This document shows positions 11,445 to 22,464 of a stretch of DNA of 64,000 nucleotides, in pieces. A model generated the notes under the pieces. It saw only the letters and a program-made list of their open reading frames with translations, made no database searches and was not told the origin of the DNA. This DNA is from Turnera subulata (lineage: Eukaryota > Streptophyta > Magnoliopsida > Malpighiales > Passifloraceae). The number at the start of each line of letters is the position of its first letter. Positions within the stretch are counted from its first letter, which is position 1. The position numbers were made by a program, and so were the translations under genes. The stretch spans positions 33,926-97,925 of the forward strand of contig JAKUCV010004487.1 in the NCBI GenBank assembly GCA_028386065.3, written 5' to 3'.

Positions 11445-12371
11445 ATCCAAACTCAATATACTTGTATGTGATCTCAAATAAAGTAACTGAAATTGATAGT
11501 TCTCAAAAAAAAAAGTTGTAATTTTTCCCCAAAGAGAAAAAAGTTGTAATTGAAATTGATCTAAAATACATATTTTGGACATTGAAAATAATTCAATTAT
11601 GAAAGGTATGAATTATATATATAGTTTGGGACAAGCTAGCTCCCACCTCCGCCAAACCAAATAGTAAAGACTCGCAAAATTTGACAAATCCTGAACTTAC
11701 TAGAGGATGCCCAAAATCTATATCAGCAGGACCACCTACTAGGAAGGAGCCATGGAGTTCTATATGTGCCTTTAGCACTTTAGGGTCGAACTCACTCCAA
11801 ACCCTATGTTTGTATGGAGTTTAACGATCCAGCTCGCGATTACAGACAACTTTACCCAGATTTTGATCCATCCCACAACCGTTTTAGGACTATTTCCACG
11901 CACAATATCTTTAAGAAACAAGTTTTCGACAGCCTTGGTGAGCACGGAAACCCCAAGACTTAAATCAAGGTACGATAAAATTTCCCTCTTTTTTAGTGTT
12001 TATTCGATTCAACCAGTAATTTAGAATTGGATTTTAAACACCAAGACCAAACCCTAGCCAAAACTGAACCCTAATCAATAGCCCTTTCGACTTCCTCCCA
12101 ATCTGTCATCTTTCATGACTCTGTCAACCATCACTGCCAATTACCCAAAATTACTCTTTCGATTTTTTTCTCTTCAATTTCTTTTTGTCCCAGTGAACCG
12201 ATATGCTTTCAATGCTCCTTTTTACGGTTTTTTTTTTTCTTTCAGATTCTAATTGTACCTAGGTTTGCCCTAAATTGATATTGTTCGGTCCTTTTTGTTG
12301 ACATGAAACCAGGTAAACTATTAGCATAGAGGGCGTTCGTTTCAGTTTCTTTTTTGGTTTCTCTATATGTG
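11445..12371 (+). promoter_or_regulatory. upstream region and probable 5' leader of the 896-residue protein gene
   Basis: This region lies directly upstream of the coding start at 12372. A donor-like AAG|GTACGA at 11970/11971 and an acceptor with a strong pyrimidine tract (TTTTTTTTTCTTTCAG ending at 12245) could bound a 5'-UTR intron of about 275 bp (inference). I could not fix a TATA box or transcription start. Confidence 0.4.
12303..12329 (+). CDS. short upstream ORF in the leader (8 codons plus stop)
   Basis: An ATG at 12303 opens a frame of eight codons (MKPGKLLA) and closes at TAG 12327-12329, 42 bases before the main start. If the leader is transcribed as proposed, ribosomes would meet this uORF first. 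No evidence of conservation is available. Confidence 0.3.
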   Translation: MKPGKLLA

Positions 12372-15300
12372 ATGGCTGGTCGAAAGAGGACTGGTGGCTT
12401 GGGTTCCGTTGTTGTTGAAGATTGTGATATGACTGCTACTAGATTGAAGAGAAGGCTCGTCGCCACTCAATCGCCCGGTCACGAGAGCAGCATTGGCAAA
12501 TCTAGCACCCCTAGTGGGGGTCCTGACCCCCGGCTTAGATTTGGCCTAGTTAAGAATGAAGATAAGGGTGGTTATAGTGCCGGTTTCATGAGATTTTCAG
12601 ATGGTCCTAGTAGTGTTAAATTTGATGCTGATCACCTTCGCCTCTTTGATTATTTAGCTGGAGATACTACTTATCATGATTATGCCAGCATTCCAGATGA
12701 TTTAATCGATACTATCCCCATGAATGTTGCTATTCAGATTATCAAAGAATGTAGTGCAAATCCAAAGTCTGCTAATAATGCTGATGTGAATCTTGACGGT
12801 GCAGCCACTCTTTCACATTGTTCTGCGGATGGAATCAAAACTGAGACTGTTTATGCTGTTAATTGTGGTGCCAACTCTGCAGCAAATTGTAATTTTGATG
12901 CAGCACGTGCTGACCATGCAGATTTTTGGGATAGGCCTCGAAACGATGATATTGTGGGAATGGCGACAGAAGATAATGATACTATTGGGTGCCCTCTTAA
13001 CAATGGTATTGTTGGTGATGAAGGTAGTATTGCTCATGACAATAATGTGGATTCCATGTCCGTGGATGTAGTTGCTAATGACAATACTGCGGATGCTAGG
13101 TGTGCGGATGATGGTATTAGTGATCCTCTCCGGGAAGATATTGGTGATTGTAAAGAAGATGCCCGGTCTGCAGATGGTATTCCTGATGGTGACGCTTTGA
13201 ATGGTGTGGATTGTCCACCGAGAGAAGGTGCTCCTGATGGTGATGCTTTGAATGGTGTGGATTGTCCACCGAGAGAAGGTATTGCTGATGGTGATGCTTT
13301 GAATGGTGTAGATTGTCCAACGAGAGAAGAAATTGAACATAGTAAAGTTCTGAGGAGTGCTTCTTGGAGGGATAACACAGAGACTCACAATGTTTCAGGG
13401 GTGAAAAATTTAGAAACGACTAAGCAATTGGAGAGTGGTCCAGCTGCAAAAAGGAGTTCAGTAACTGAACGTCAGTTGGAAAAGGATGTTAGTGATTCTT
13501 CTGCCAGTAGTGCTGGCGAGGGCGTGAATAAGACACCTATGCTCGAATCAGTTGGCAATTCAAGGAGTGCGAGAGTGGAAATTCAAAGTGATTCAAGGAG
13601 GAAGAGAACTGAGAAAAGGGCAAAGTTGAGAAATGTTCCAACTATAGACCAAAGAATAACTAGGAGTAAATCACAGAAAATGGGTTTTGAAAGTCAAACA
13701 AAAAATGCTGATGCAAACGAAGGAATGATTGAAGAGAATGAGAGGGAGGTGAGATTAGCGGATCCAGATCAAGTCCATAGGCCTGAAATTGGTAGTGGTT
13801 CAGTTAGAGATGTAATCAAAACTCGAAATTCACAGGAAAGGACTCCAGAGACTCCAGCAAGTTCAAGCAATAGTAAGGCCAACGAGAGGAAGATCGAACA
13901 AGTTGCAACCGAGGTGAGATTGGAAGATGCTGGACCTGTTACACACTCTGGAATAGAAGTAGCTGCACCCGGCAGAGATCCATTATCGGGTGAATATAAT
14001 TCACCATTTGTGGCTTCCGCATTGTTTGGTTCGATTGGAATAGAAACGACTAAGCAATTGGAGAACGGTCCTGCTGCAAAAAGGAGTTCAGTACCTGAAC
14101 GCCAGTCGGAAAAGGAAGTTAGCGATTCTTCTGCCAGTAGTGCTGGTGCGAGCGTGAATAAAACACCTGCGCTCAAATCAGTTGGCAATTCAAGGAATGC
14201 GAGAGTGGAAATTCAAAGCGATTCATGGAGGGAGAGAACTGAGAATAGGGAAAAGTTGAGAAATGTTCCAACAGTAGACCAAAGAATAACTAGGAGTAAA
14301 TTGCAGAAAATGGGTCTCCAAATTCAAACGAACAATGTTGAAGCAAACGAAAGAATGATTGAAGAGAATGAGAGGGAGGTGAGATTTGCGGATCCAGATC
14401 AAGTCCATAGGCCTGAAATTAGTACCGGCTCAGTTAGAGATGGAAACAAAACTCGAAATTCACCGGAAAGGACTTCAAAGACTCCAGCAAGTTCAAGCAA
14501 TAGTAAGGCCAACGAGAGGATGATTGAACAAGTTGCAACCGAGGTGAAATTGGAAGATGCTGGACCTGTTACGTACTCTGGAATAGAAGTACTTGCTCCC
14601 GGCAGAGATCCATTATCGGGTGAATGTAATTCGCCATTTGTGGCTTCCACATTGTTTGCTTCGATTGTAAGTATATGTCCTTACTCTACCATCTATTGGT
14701 CTGCTGTAACTTGTTCACCGTATTTGTTTGCTTACTATCTACTATTTTGCAGAATGAAGAGGATGCTGAGATCAACTATAATTGTTTTTGTTGTAGAACG
14801 ACTGAGTTCCGGAAAGGGCTTACAGAAGTTTTAGAAAGGTCTTATGATGAACAGGAGCGTTTTGAACTTTTGGGAGAAGTGTCTTTCCGGACACAAGTGG
14901 AACGACTGAGGAACTTGCGTGGCAGAGAAACGCGCTATAAGACTGAAAAAATGGGCAGTTCTTATCTTGATCATCACATAGGTATATATATATATATAAG
15001 TCTTCTCTAATTCTCTATGTGCTTCTGTTATTGAAAATGAATGAGTAGATAGTGAAGAATATCAGACAGAAATGTTGCACCTAACTATGCCACCAACAGA
15101 AGAATCATAATTGGTTGAGGAACAGATTCTTGAAATTTTCTGGTTGTTTTGTTTTTTTCCTGTCTATTCATACTCATATAGTTTTCTGCCCGTCTGCCTT
15201 CTGTTTTGACACAGGTGCATTAATGTAATATAAGCTCCATTAATGTATCTTCAACTATAAACTATAGCAATGTGGCAATCTTTTTGCTAGGATTTGTAAA

Positions 15301-16307
15301 TTTCCCACTTAATTTCGCTGCCCTGATAGCCAGGACTCATGATCAGGTGGTTTTCAATTTTCTTTGTGGTTTATAGGCCTGTATATCCGGTTGCATTTGT
15401 TGTTTTTATTGCTGTGAAACAATGTCAAGTTGTTGATTGGGGTATACACTTTTGAAAGAAAACAGAGTGTTTTGAAACTGAAAGGAAAAAATTTTGAGGG
15501 TTTCTTTCTTCTTTTTTTTTTTCCTCTTTGCCATCAGTGCTGTGTTCAGATGCTTTGGTTCCTGCAGGATGTGTGGCCTTGACTACAACTATGCTGGTAC
15601 TGACATTGTATATAATTTATTGGTTTTCTGGCCTTGTAGATTTAGCAGAAAAGATGAATTCAGCCAAAAACAATTCACATGAAGTTTTGAGTCTCTTGCG
15701 TGGTTTCTTCTATTGGCTGCAGGTGAATACCTCTAATTCTTCCATATCATTTTATCTGTTCATATTCCTGAGCTACCCGTCTGTTTCACTTCTCAACAGG
15801 GGCAATACGGGGGCAAATAATGTGATATTTTTCTTGCTATATCACACCGGGATTTCCATTGTAATATAGCACTATCTGTTGCCTACTAGATGCAAATTGA
15901 AATTGATTTTGTGCTTTGTCCTGTTATTACAAAATAACTTCCTGGACTATAAAGCTGTCTAAATGCCTTAAGATACTAGAGAGTCATAATGTGTTTTTAT
16001 ACAAGAAGAATATCCCTGTTAACATATGCTGAATATTCATATCAGAATCATGATGTGTTTTTATCCTAGAAGAGTATACCTGTCAACATATGTCAAATAT
16101 TATGATGATGTATTTTTATACTAGAAAAGTATTCCCATCAATACATGTCGATTATTAATAACAGAATCATGATTTGTTTTCTGATTTTTGTACTTATATG
16201 CCCCTTCCGATTTGATGGTCCAGAATTTGGCGCAAGAAGGAGCATTTAAGCCTTGGTTGCACTCTGAGTGCTTGAAAGGGCTAAAACCCGGAGTTGAACG
16301 AAGATGA
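12372..16307 (+). CDS. four-exon gene for an acidic, repeat-containing protein of unknown function (896 aa)
   Basis: Predicted exons are 12372-14666, 14753-14981, 15640-15722 and 16224-16307, with stop TGA at 16305. All junctions are GT-AG and phases agree (0, 1, 0). The start is the ATG in GTGATGGCTGG, a good plant context; earlier in-frame codons are not ATG. Exon 1 (765 codons) begins with a basic segment (RKRTGG, LKRRL), then an FDYLAGDTTYHDYASIPDDL block, then low-complexity acidic sequence, three 17-residue repeats and a 210-codon tandem duplication rich in Lys, Arg and Glu. The last three exons hold the most ordered part: NYNCFCCRTTEFRKGL, an EQERFELLGEVSFRTQVERL helix and FFYWLQNLAQEGAFKPW. 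I recognise no family. Basic patches suggest a nuclear protein, but that is a guess. No stop or frame break is seen, so it looks functional. Confidence 0.78.
13185..13337 (+). repeat. 51-bp coding minisatellite, three units
   Basis: Units start at 13185, 13236 and 13287 and encode DGDALNGVDCPPREG plus two variable residues. The first two units are almost identical; the third is diverged at its end (PTREEIE). The period is a multiple of three, so the frame is kept. Confidence 0.9.
13411..14666 (+). repeat. in-frame tandem duplication of about 630 bp within exon 1
   Basis: The unit starting TAGAAACGACTAAGCAATTG at 13411 recurs at 14041, exactly 630 bp (210 codons) later. Similarity runs to the end of exon 1: ATTGTTTGGTTCGATTGG near 14022 against ATTGTTTGCTTCGATTGT near 14651. 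Copy 2 ends exactly at the splice donor (GTAAGT at 14667). In copy 1 the equivalent site reads GGAATA, so it is not a donor. Confidence 0.93.
15981..16183 (+). repeat. intronic minisatellite, about 60-bp unit, 3.3 copies
   Basis: In the third intron, GAATCATGATGTGTTTTTAT-like units start near 15981, 16045, about 16100 and 16164 (partial). Each contains AGAAGA.TAT..CTGT.AACATATG or a variant. It lies between the exons at 15640-15722 and 16224-16307 and does not touch splice sites. Confidence 0.75.
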
Positions 16308-17640
16308 TGAACCTAAAGAGGCTACAGGAAAATATGCAATGATCATACTTTCAAGTTTCAGCTACAGGGGTATCAATTGCAAAGGAACCCTGTTTTGCAT
16401 GCTTTCGATTTTGGGAAGAAAATCCATTTTGGAGATCAAGGGCCTTCTTTTACCAATGCAGACCAGCTACTTTAGATGGTGAAAATCTTGCCCTGAATTT
16501 ATGTTTGATTGGTGGAAGAATGGCCTGACAGGAAAGGTGTAAATAGCATTTTTGTGATGAGTGGCTATTTCTTTTCTTAATTTATATTCAGAGTGTGAAT
16601 ATCTAACAAAGAGGTTGGAGAAACCCTATCCTGATTTTTGTTTTCTGACATGACCAGTTTCTTCTAGAGAAAATATGTAAGTGATAGAACACAACCTGAT
16701 GAAAGACACATAAAGCAAGTTTTCTATACTGGATTGAAGAGAAAGAAATAAACAAATAAACAATTCTTTGCTGTATTTGACATGGAATTTTGATATTTGG
16801 TTTTAATTTAAATACATTAATTTGATGCTTAAATTTTCATGTTTCATTATAAACTAATCAAATCAACATTAATTAATGTATAAATAAAGTATAATGATAA
16901 AAGGAAAACAGAAGAAGAGCATGACCAAGACCGAAATAGACTATCAAACATTTTGAGTAGCAGCAATTATTTTATCACAACAATATATGATCCACACCCA
17001 CCTTTAGCGTGGCAATATCAGTAACCAAACATTTTGATTTAAAGCAATTATTTTATCATAATTAACAATATATTATGATATTCCATCAAATATGTATATT
17101 ATGATCCACTCCCACTTTTAGTCCTCGAAAAACAAAAAACTCCCACTTTTAGCGTGGCAAAATTTTTTGCCGTTGCACCCATAATTATTATGGACGCCAT
17201 GGTTATATTTGTGCAACAAAACGTTGTTTGTTTTCGAATGCTTCCTACCTTTATTTTTAGCTTCGAAGCTCTTTTATAAAATACTACAAAAGATAACTCG
17301 TATTGGCAGTCGAATGCAGTAATTTATTTTTTCTATTTGGTAGAGTACAATGTAGTAATTTTAAAATTTAATATTGTTAGGCTTATGCTGTACTGACCAG
17401 AAAAACATAAAAAAGAATTGGGCTTTTTATTATGTTTTTTTTTTTAAGAAATAATTTTTGTTTTAATTATGGTATCTGAAACTTTGTCACAACTAATCCG
17501 CTCTCTATTCTACGAGATTCATGACGTTTGGGTTACTTCTTATTGGGTTGGAGTTATGCCTCTTTCGAAAAAAGAAAAAAACTGAAAGCCCCGATTCCTA
17601 TTTTACACATTAAAACCGCTTCCATTCTCCGCTTCTTATT
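16308..17640. other. 3' flank of the gene and AT-rich intergenic DNA with a duplicated segment
   Basis: The first 300 or so bases are the likely 3' UTR. No other gene is visible. A diverged duplication is present: ACATTTTGA ... CAATTATTTTATCA ... ATGATCCAC.CCCAC near 16948-17013 recurs near 17030-17135. A further CCCACTTTTAGCGTGGCAA lies at 17143, so this motif occurs two to three times. Confidence 0.55.
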
Positions 17641-17720
17641 GGTAGAAGGGCTTGAAACCCCAAATTTTGGACTTGTGCGCGTTCTGTTGGCAAATAAACC
17701 CTAGCTCTTAACAGCAGAGG
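17641..17720 (+). other. possible non-coding 5' exon ending at a splice donor
   Basis: ATAAACCCTAGCTCTTAACAG followed by AGAG|GTAAATTG resembles a plant 5' UTR with a telo-box-like AAACCCTA element and a donor at about 17719. The next host coding sequence on this strand is the FCP1-like locus at 50290, with the whole transposon stack in between. A long disrupted leader intron is possible but unproven. Confidence 0.25.
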
Positions 17721-18372
17721 TAAATTGCCTGGTAAAGGTGAAACTCTCGAATTTGTGGGTTTCTTTTTAATTTTTCTCTTTTGTTTTTGCTGTTATCTAT
17801 TCGCTTTGTCTTCGATAACATGTAACTCTTATATCTTTCGTGTTCTTCTTTTGTTTCCATTGCTTTTATAGACTCTCTAATGTCTGTGTTTTTGTCTTCC
17901 AATTAAATGGCGAATATCTGGTAGACATCCATGCGTGGTAGGTTCTTAGTACTAGTAAGACATTAGTAAAAGCAGATTCACTTCAGGGATGATAATGTAA
18001 AAATCAGACCAGAACTTAGTCTTTCTCAGTTTAGAGATTTAGGCCCTGTTTGGAAACTTGTTTCCAAATCAAGTTTTCTGTTTTTATTGTTATGAGAATA
18101 CAGAGAACACGTTTGGATGCCAAAAAACAATTATTTCTCCCAAAACAACTCCACAAAACAAGTCCCGTGAGAACCAAAAATAGAGAACAAAAAAAACAAG
18201 TTTTCTGTTTTCCTTTTACTTTTTCTATTTAGCTCCAAATTTAACTAGGCTTTTTATTGGTTCGTCAAATTCTAACAGATTGTTTGCGATGGTGAATAAA
18301 TATTGCACATATTTTTTTCACAATAAATAGATAATTTTAAAAATCAAGTCATAAAGCCATACAAATTGCATA

Positions 18373-18385
18373 AGACATAAATGAT
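18373..18385. repeat. target site duplication of the plus-strand LINE, left copy
   Basis: AGACATAAATGAT is present here and again at 43698-43710, directly after the LINE poly(A). The 13-bp perfect match defines the LINE ends. Confidence 0.93.
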
Positions 18386-18411
18386 GCGCACAACTTCGCA
18401 CAAGCCCCTAT

Positions 18412-19138
18412 GTGATGGCCATTCCCTGTTCCCCCATCTCCCCGGGTCTTCCCCTCCGGCATCGGCAGCCCATTCCACCTTATTCATCTACTCTTACATC
18501 CATCCCCCCTCACAATCCCTTACCTCCCACCTTTCTCCCTGGCCTTCCTTTAGCCTCACATATTCCATCATCCACCCAAATACAACCTTCTTTAAACCTT
18601 GCACCCCTGGTTTTCCCACCCCAGGTGCATGCTCCCATACCCAACATCACATCCGCACCACACCATGTTCCTGCTTCCACTGCAGGTTTTCAATCCGCCC
18701 CATCCCATGCTCCCGCTCCCACGGCGGGCTGTCTTTCTTCCACTCTCCATGCCACAGCCACTCAACTCCCTCCCATCCTCCCAAACCCTCCTCATATCCA
18801 GCATAACCCTCCTCATTTCCAGCCTAACCCATCAAAACCCCTTTCCTTCTCTAAATGGAGTCGTCAGTATGTCCAGACCGCTATCGATAACAATCAAGCC
18901 GTCAGCATTTATCTCGAGGACATCTCTCTCAGGTGGATCCCTACTGATATTCATTTGGTTATGTCCCGCTTTGGTGATTATTGGATGTTTTCATCCCTAA
19001 GAAGCTTAATAAGCTGGGTAAGAGATTCGCCTTTGTTCACTTTCGTAACAACACTGATATCCAGAGACTCCTACAAGGCATAGCCTCTATGTCAGTGGAT
19101 GGAGTGCATTTGATAGCGAACATTGCTCGTGGAAGGAA
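18412..19138 (+). pseudogene. LINE ORF1, N-terminal part with RRM domain
   Basis: A Pro/His-rich N-terminus leads to FSKWSRQYVQTAIDN and then an RRM: SIYLEDISLRW (RNP2-like), MDVFIPKKLNKLGKRFAFVHF (RNP1 is KRFAFVHF). ORF1 proteins of plant LINEs bind the element RNA (known). A frameshift near 18978, between FGD and MDVFIP, puts the two halves in different frames. The coding is cut at 19138 by the chromovirus insertion and resumes at 30200 (ASSTPTVRS). Confidence 0.85.
19134..19138. repeat. target site duplication AGGAA of the chromovirus, left copy
   Basis: AGGAA precedes the LTR start TGTAACGCCCC here and follows the LTR end GTGTTTCA at 30195-30199. A 5-bp duplication is standard for Ty3/gypsy integrases. 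Confidence 0.92.
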
Positions 19139-19565
19139 TGTAACGCCCCGGATTTTCATAATTTGATTTTTGGAATTTTTGAAATTTTTATTCCAATAAT
19201 GCCCTTGAGGAATTTCCGGATTTTTGGTTATGGGAATAATTTATTTTCCTTGGAAATGATGTTTTTAGGTTGGCATTATAAGGGGTTTGAGTTCCGTCGG
19301 AAACGGGGACTTGTTTCGGGGTGAAACGGGGTTTTAACGTAGTTGTAATTAAAACTACGTCGTTTTGATAAAAGGGAAAAAAAAAAGAGGAGGGTTGACT
19401 CGGTAGCCAGGGTTGACCGCGCCTAAGTGAACGACAAGTCGTTCACTCGGCCGGCCAAAGCCCTAGCCGCCCTCCTCCTTCCTTCTTTTCTTTTTCTTTT
19501 CTCTTTTCCTTCCTTCTCCTCTTCTTTTCTTTTTCTCCCTAGCCGCCGTCGACCCCCCCTCTCTT

Positions 19566-19602
<37 letters not shown>

Positions 19603-21549
19603 TCATCTTCCTCTCCCCCTCCCACGGTTTCCGTTCGATCCTCCTCATCCCTTCCTTGTTGCTTTCACGACGCCACACCCTTGAGCTAAGGAGTCAGTTC
19701 AACGCGGACGGGGACGGATGGTGGAGAGCTCGAGGTCGGGTCCACGACGAGCCGTCGTGTCTGGTAAGTGCCGCCGCTCCTGATTCCTTTCCTCTCATCC
19801 TTTATTCCTGTTGTTTCGTGGTTCGTGGTTGTTATTCCCGTTGTGGTGGACTAACCCGATTTGGGTTTGTTTTGGGTGGCGGTCGTGTTGGGGTTTTGTG
19901 TTGTGGTGGGTTGCTTGCTGCCGGCGATGGTGGCTGTCGTGTGTAGTGTTTTCTTGGTGGTTGTGTGGGGTTGTCCGACGGTGGGTTGTGGGGGTTCGGC
20001 TTGGTGATTGTCGGTGGTCGGGTCTGCACGGGTTGGTTGTGGGCTGTGCTGTGGGTGATGCTTGGCGATGAATGGTGTTGCTGATGGCTTGTCCCAGCAG
20101 AGAGAGGGGACTTGGGTTCGGTGGATTCAAGACAGTCCGAGTTGGACAGTGAATTCCGGGTAAGGATCCACGATCTCCTTTCTCTCCTCAATTCATTGTG
20201 GATTTGTGCTCTTGCGTTGATTTTTGGTTGAGTATGTGGGTTCTTTTGGTTGTCTCAGTAATGACAGAGCTGTGGTGGTGGTTGCTGTGTTTTTCCGGCG
20301 AGAGTGACCGGAATCCGGCGAGGCTCGGGAATTTTCCAGCGAGGGCTCGGGTTTGGTTCCGAAAGGGTAGAATAATTCCGGCTTGAGGGTATCTCTTCTT
20401 TTTCATGTATTTAATCTCTTATTCATGGCATGTAATAATTAACGCAGGTATAATTGTTGTATCGGGTATTAATGATATTTAGTGGAATACCGTGTGCGGG
20501 GTTGTGAGTGTGTATAGCCGGGAATTTACCGACACGGGTAGAACCATAGACCAGGACACATTTGGGCTCGGGTTGACCTTAGAACGGTTTTAGGGGAACC
20601 GGGCCCAGGCCCAATATTTCACTTATGAATAACCCTTGGATTTAAGTAATGGGCTTTGAGCCCAATTTTATACTCGGTTAATTATGGACTTAAGGAAGTG
20701 GGCCTTAGGCCCGGAATTGAATTTGGACTTAGATGGGCTTTAGGCCCGGGAACTCGTCAAGGACATAATGAATGGGCCGTGGGCCCGGGAGCTACTTTTG
20801 GACTTAGTTGGGCTTAAGCCCGGTGAACCTTAGGTTCCGATACTCGGATTTTAGGTGAGAGAACACCTTGTCGGGCTTAGAACCGGAAATTACATAATTG
20901 GCTAGCTAGGGACGGGTTTAACTCAATTGAGCATTTAGTTATCATGCATGCACGTTTCGGTTGTAATTGTTTTGTAATATTTGTGTGTGCCGGTATTCAG
21001 GCACGGGTAATTCCCCGGGAGCTGATGGATGTGTCTTGGGGAAAGCTCCACAGGATAATCGACGTTGAGGTGACTTTATACGTCTTTTTATGTTTGTATG
21101 CATGAGCTTGTTAGATTGGTCTGTTTGAGTTGCATGCCCTGTTTGCTAACATGCTGTGATCCGTATTGTGTGCCTATGTGTTACTTTTTGTTGGATGAGC
21201 ATGATTTTTGAATTGTTATGGAATATAACATTGGAGTGATTTTGGGTGAATGGTGTGATGTACTGTGGGTCGGAGACCTGGATACTTGATTGAGTTGATA
21301 ATTCACAGAACCCTGTTAAATCACAATCTCTTGGCACACATGAACTCATAGTTTGTGAATAAGAATAATGTACAGTAGAAGATAGGCTACTGTGTGCTGA
21401 TGACCGGTTGGTTCGAGCGGGAAGTGATACCCCTCGGATTTGCATACGGGATAGAATGGTATATGTGGTTTAGCATATAGGTCTGTAATGACCGGTTCTA
21501 CCTCCCTCCTTCTACCTCCCCCTTTCTACCTCCCCCTTTCTACCTCCCT

Positions 21550-21585
<36 letters not shown>

Positions 21586-22320
21586 GGATATGTTTGGGCT
21601 TCGTGCCTGGTTTTATTGGGCTTATGCCTGGTTGTCTCATGAGACGGGACCGAGCTCGACGTACACAGTAGGGGGCTCTGAATAATAAATATAATAAGAG
21701 AACTTTACACACATCAGATGAGAAATATGAACTATTGTATTAAGTGGTTGGCATGTTAGTATTGGTTATTGTGTGTTTGCTTACTTGTGTTTGTTTCTCT
21801 TCTTTCCTTTTGAACTTGCTTTGCACACCTACATAATTAGATTTATACTGCTCACTGAGTAGGCGACTCACATAATCGCCAACGTTGTTTTTCAAACTCT
21901 TAGTTAGCGTGCAGTCTCTTTCCACCTTTCCAGAGTACGGACGTGGTTATCTCAGCAGGTAGCTGTGCTTCTTCTCCCGGTTGGATCCATAGAGCCGACT
22001 TGCATTTCACTCTTTACTTTGGTTTTTATTTTATCTTCATCTTCCGCTGCATTGGATTTTGATGAGATGTCATTTTGATTTTCATTACTTTATCGGCGGG
22101 TTGCCGGGATTTGATATTTGATGATGTATCGGCGGGATGCCGGGTTGACTTGTGGCTTGTTAAGCCGGTTTGTTTTTGTTCTTTGTTACATCTCGGAATA
22201 TTAAAATTTTCTTTCCAGATAATGTTTGATATTGGATTTCGTGTCCTGGATTTCAAGGGTATTTTGGTAATTGCCTTATGTTTAAGTATTTTATTTTAAA
22301 ATTGGGACACGGGTGTTTCA
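19139..22320 (+). repeat. 5' LTR of the chromovirus (3182 bp)
   Basis: Starts TGTAACGCCCCGG and ends GGGACACGGGTGTTTCA. It contains a CT microsatellite (19570-19597), another at about 21557-21587, and a cluster of GGGC...GCCC palindromes at 20640-20830. It retains about 180 bp (around 19751-19930) that is missing from the 3' LTR. LTRs carry the promoter and polyadenylation signals; I could not place a TATA box. Confidence 0.93.
20640..20830. repeat. cluster of short GGGC-GCCC palindromes in the LTR
   Basis: Perfect or near-perfect palindromes occur about every 30-70 bp: GGGCTTTGAGCCC, GGGCCTTAGGCCC, GGGCTTTAGGCCC, GGGCCGTGGGCCC and GGGCTTAAGCCC. The same array recurs in the 3' LTR (28540-28720). 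Related motifs occur in the non-autonomous element (33400-33600, 38030-38210). Confidence 0.8.
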
Positions 22321-22321
22321 G

Positions 22322-22340
22322 CTTGGTAGAGGAGCAGGCT
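22322..22340 (+). other. variant primer-binding site
   Basis: Directly after the 5' LTR, CTTGGTAGAGGAGCAGGC begins with TGGTA, which can pair with a tRNA CCA end. It departs from the usual initiator-Met site TGGTATCAGAGC. The same variant, with one change, follows the 5' LTR of the element at 31959-39830. Confidence 0.6.
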
Positions 22341-22464
22341 TCAGATCCTTGGTTTTAAAAGTGTTTTAAACTTTGTTTTCAAAGTGATTTCTGTGTTTAA
22401 GCCTGTTTCCGGATTTATGACTCTAAAAGTGTTTTGACTCATTTGCATTCATATAGGCGTTGAT

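Noticed and set aside
13185..13337. Possible CRISPR-like array because of regular direct repeats
   Set aside because: The units are head to tail without unique spacers, lie inside a coding exon and keep a multiple-of-three period in a plant genome.
12813..13388. Long minus-strand open frame opposite exon 1 of the unknown gene
   Set aside because: It mirrors the repeated coding sequence on the plus strand and shows Ile/Thr/Arg low complexity. The spliced plus-strand gene explains the openness.
14675..15010. Independent small gene starting at 14675
   Set aside because: The first residues lie in intron 1. From 14753 it is exon 2 of the gene at 12372-16307, with matching phase.
15494..15869. 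Small ORFs with hydrophobic content
   Set aside because: They lie in introns 2 and 3 around the short exon 15640-15722, and only that exon continues the host frame.
18381..19138. Proline-rich cell-wall (extensin-like) protein gene
   Set aside because: The frame runs into an RRM and matches the minus-strand LINE ORF1; it has no signal peptide and lies just inside the LINE target duplication.
19427..19684. Pro/Ser/Leu-rich ORF and its Arg/Glu-rich antisense (also at 27489-27773)
   Set aside because: Both come from the CT microsatellite and pyrimidine-rich part of the chromovirus LTR and recur in the other LTR; no domain.
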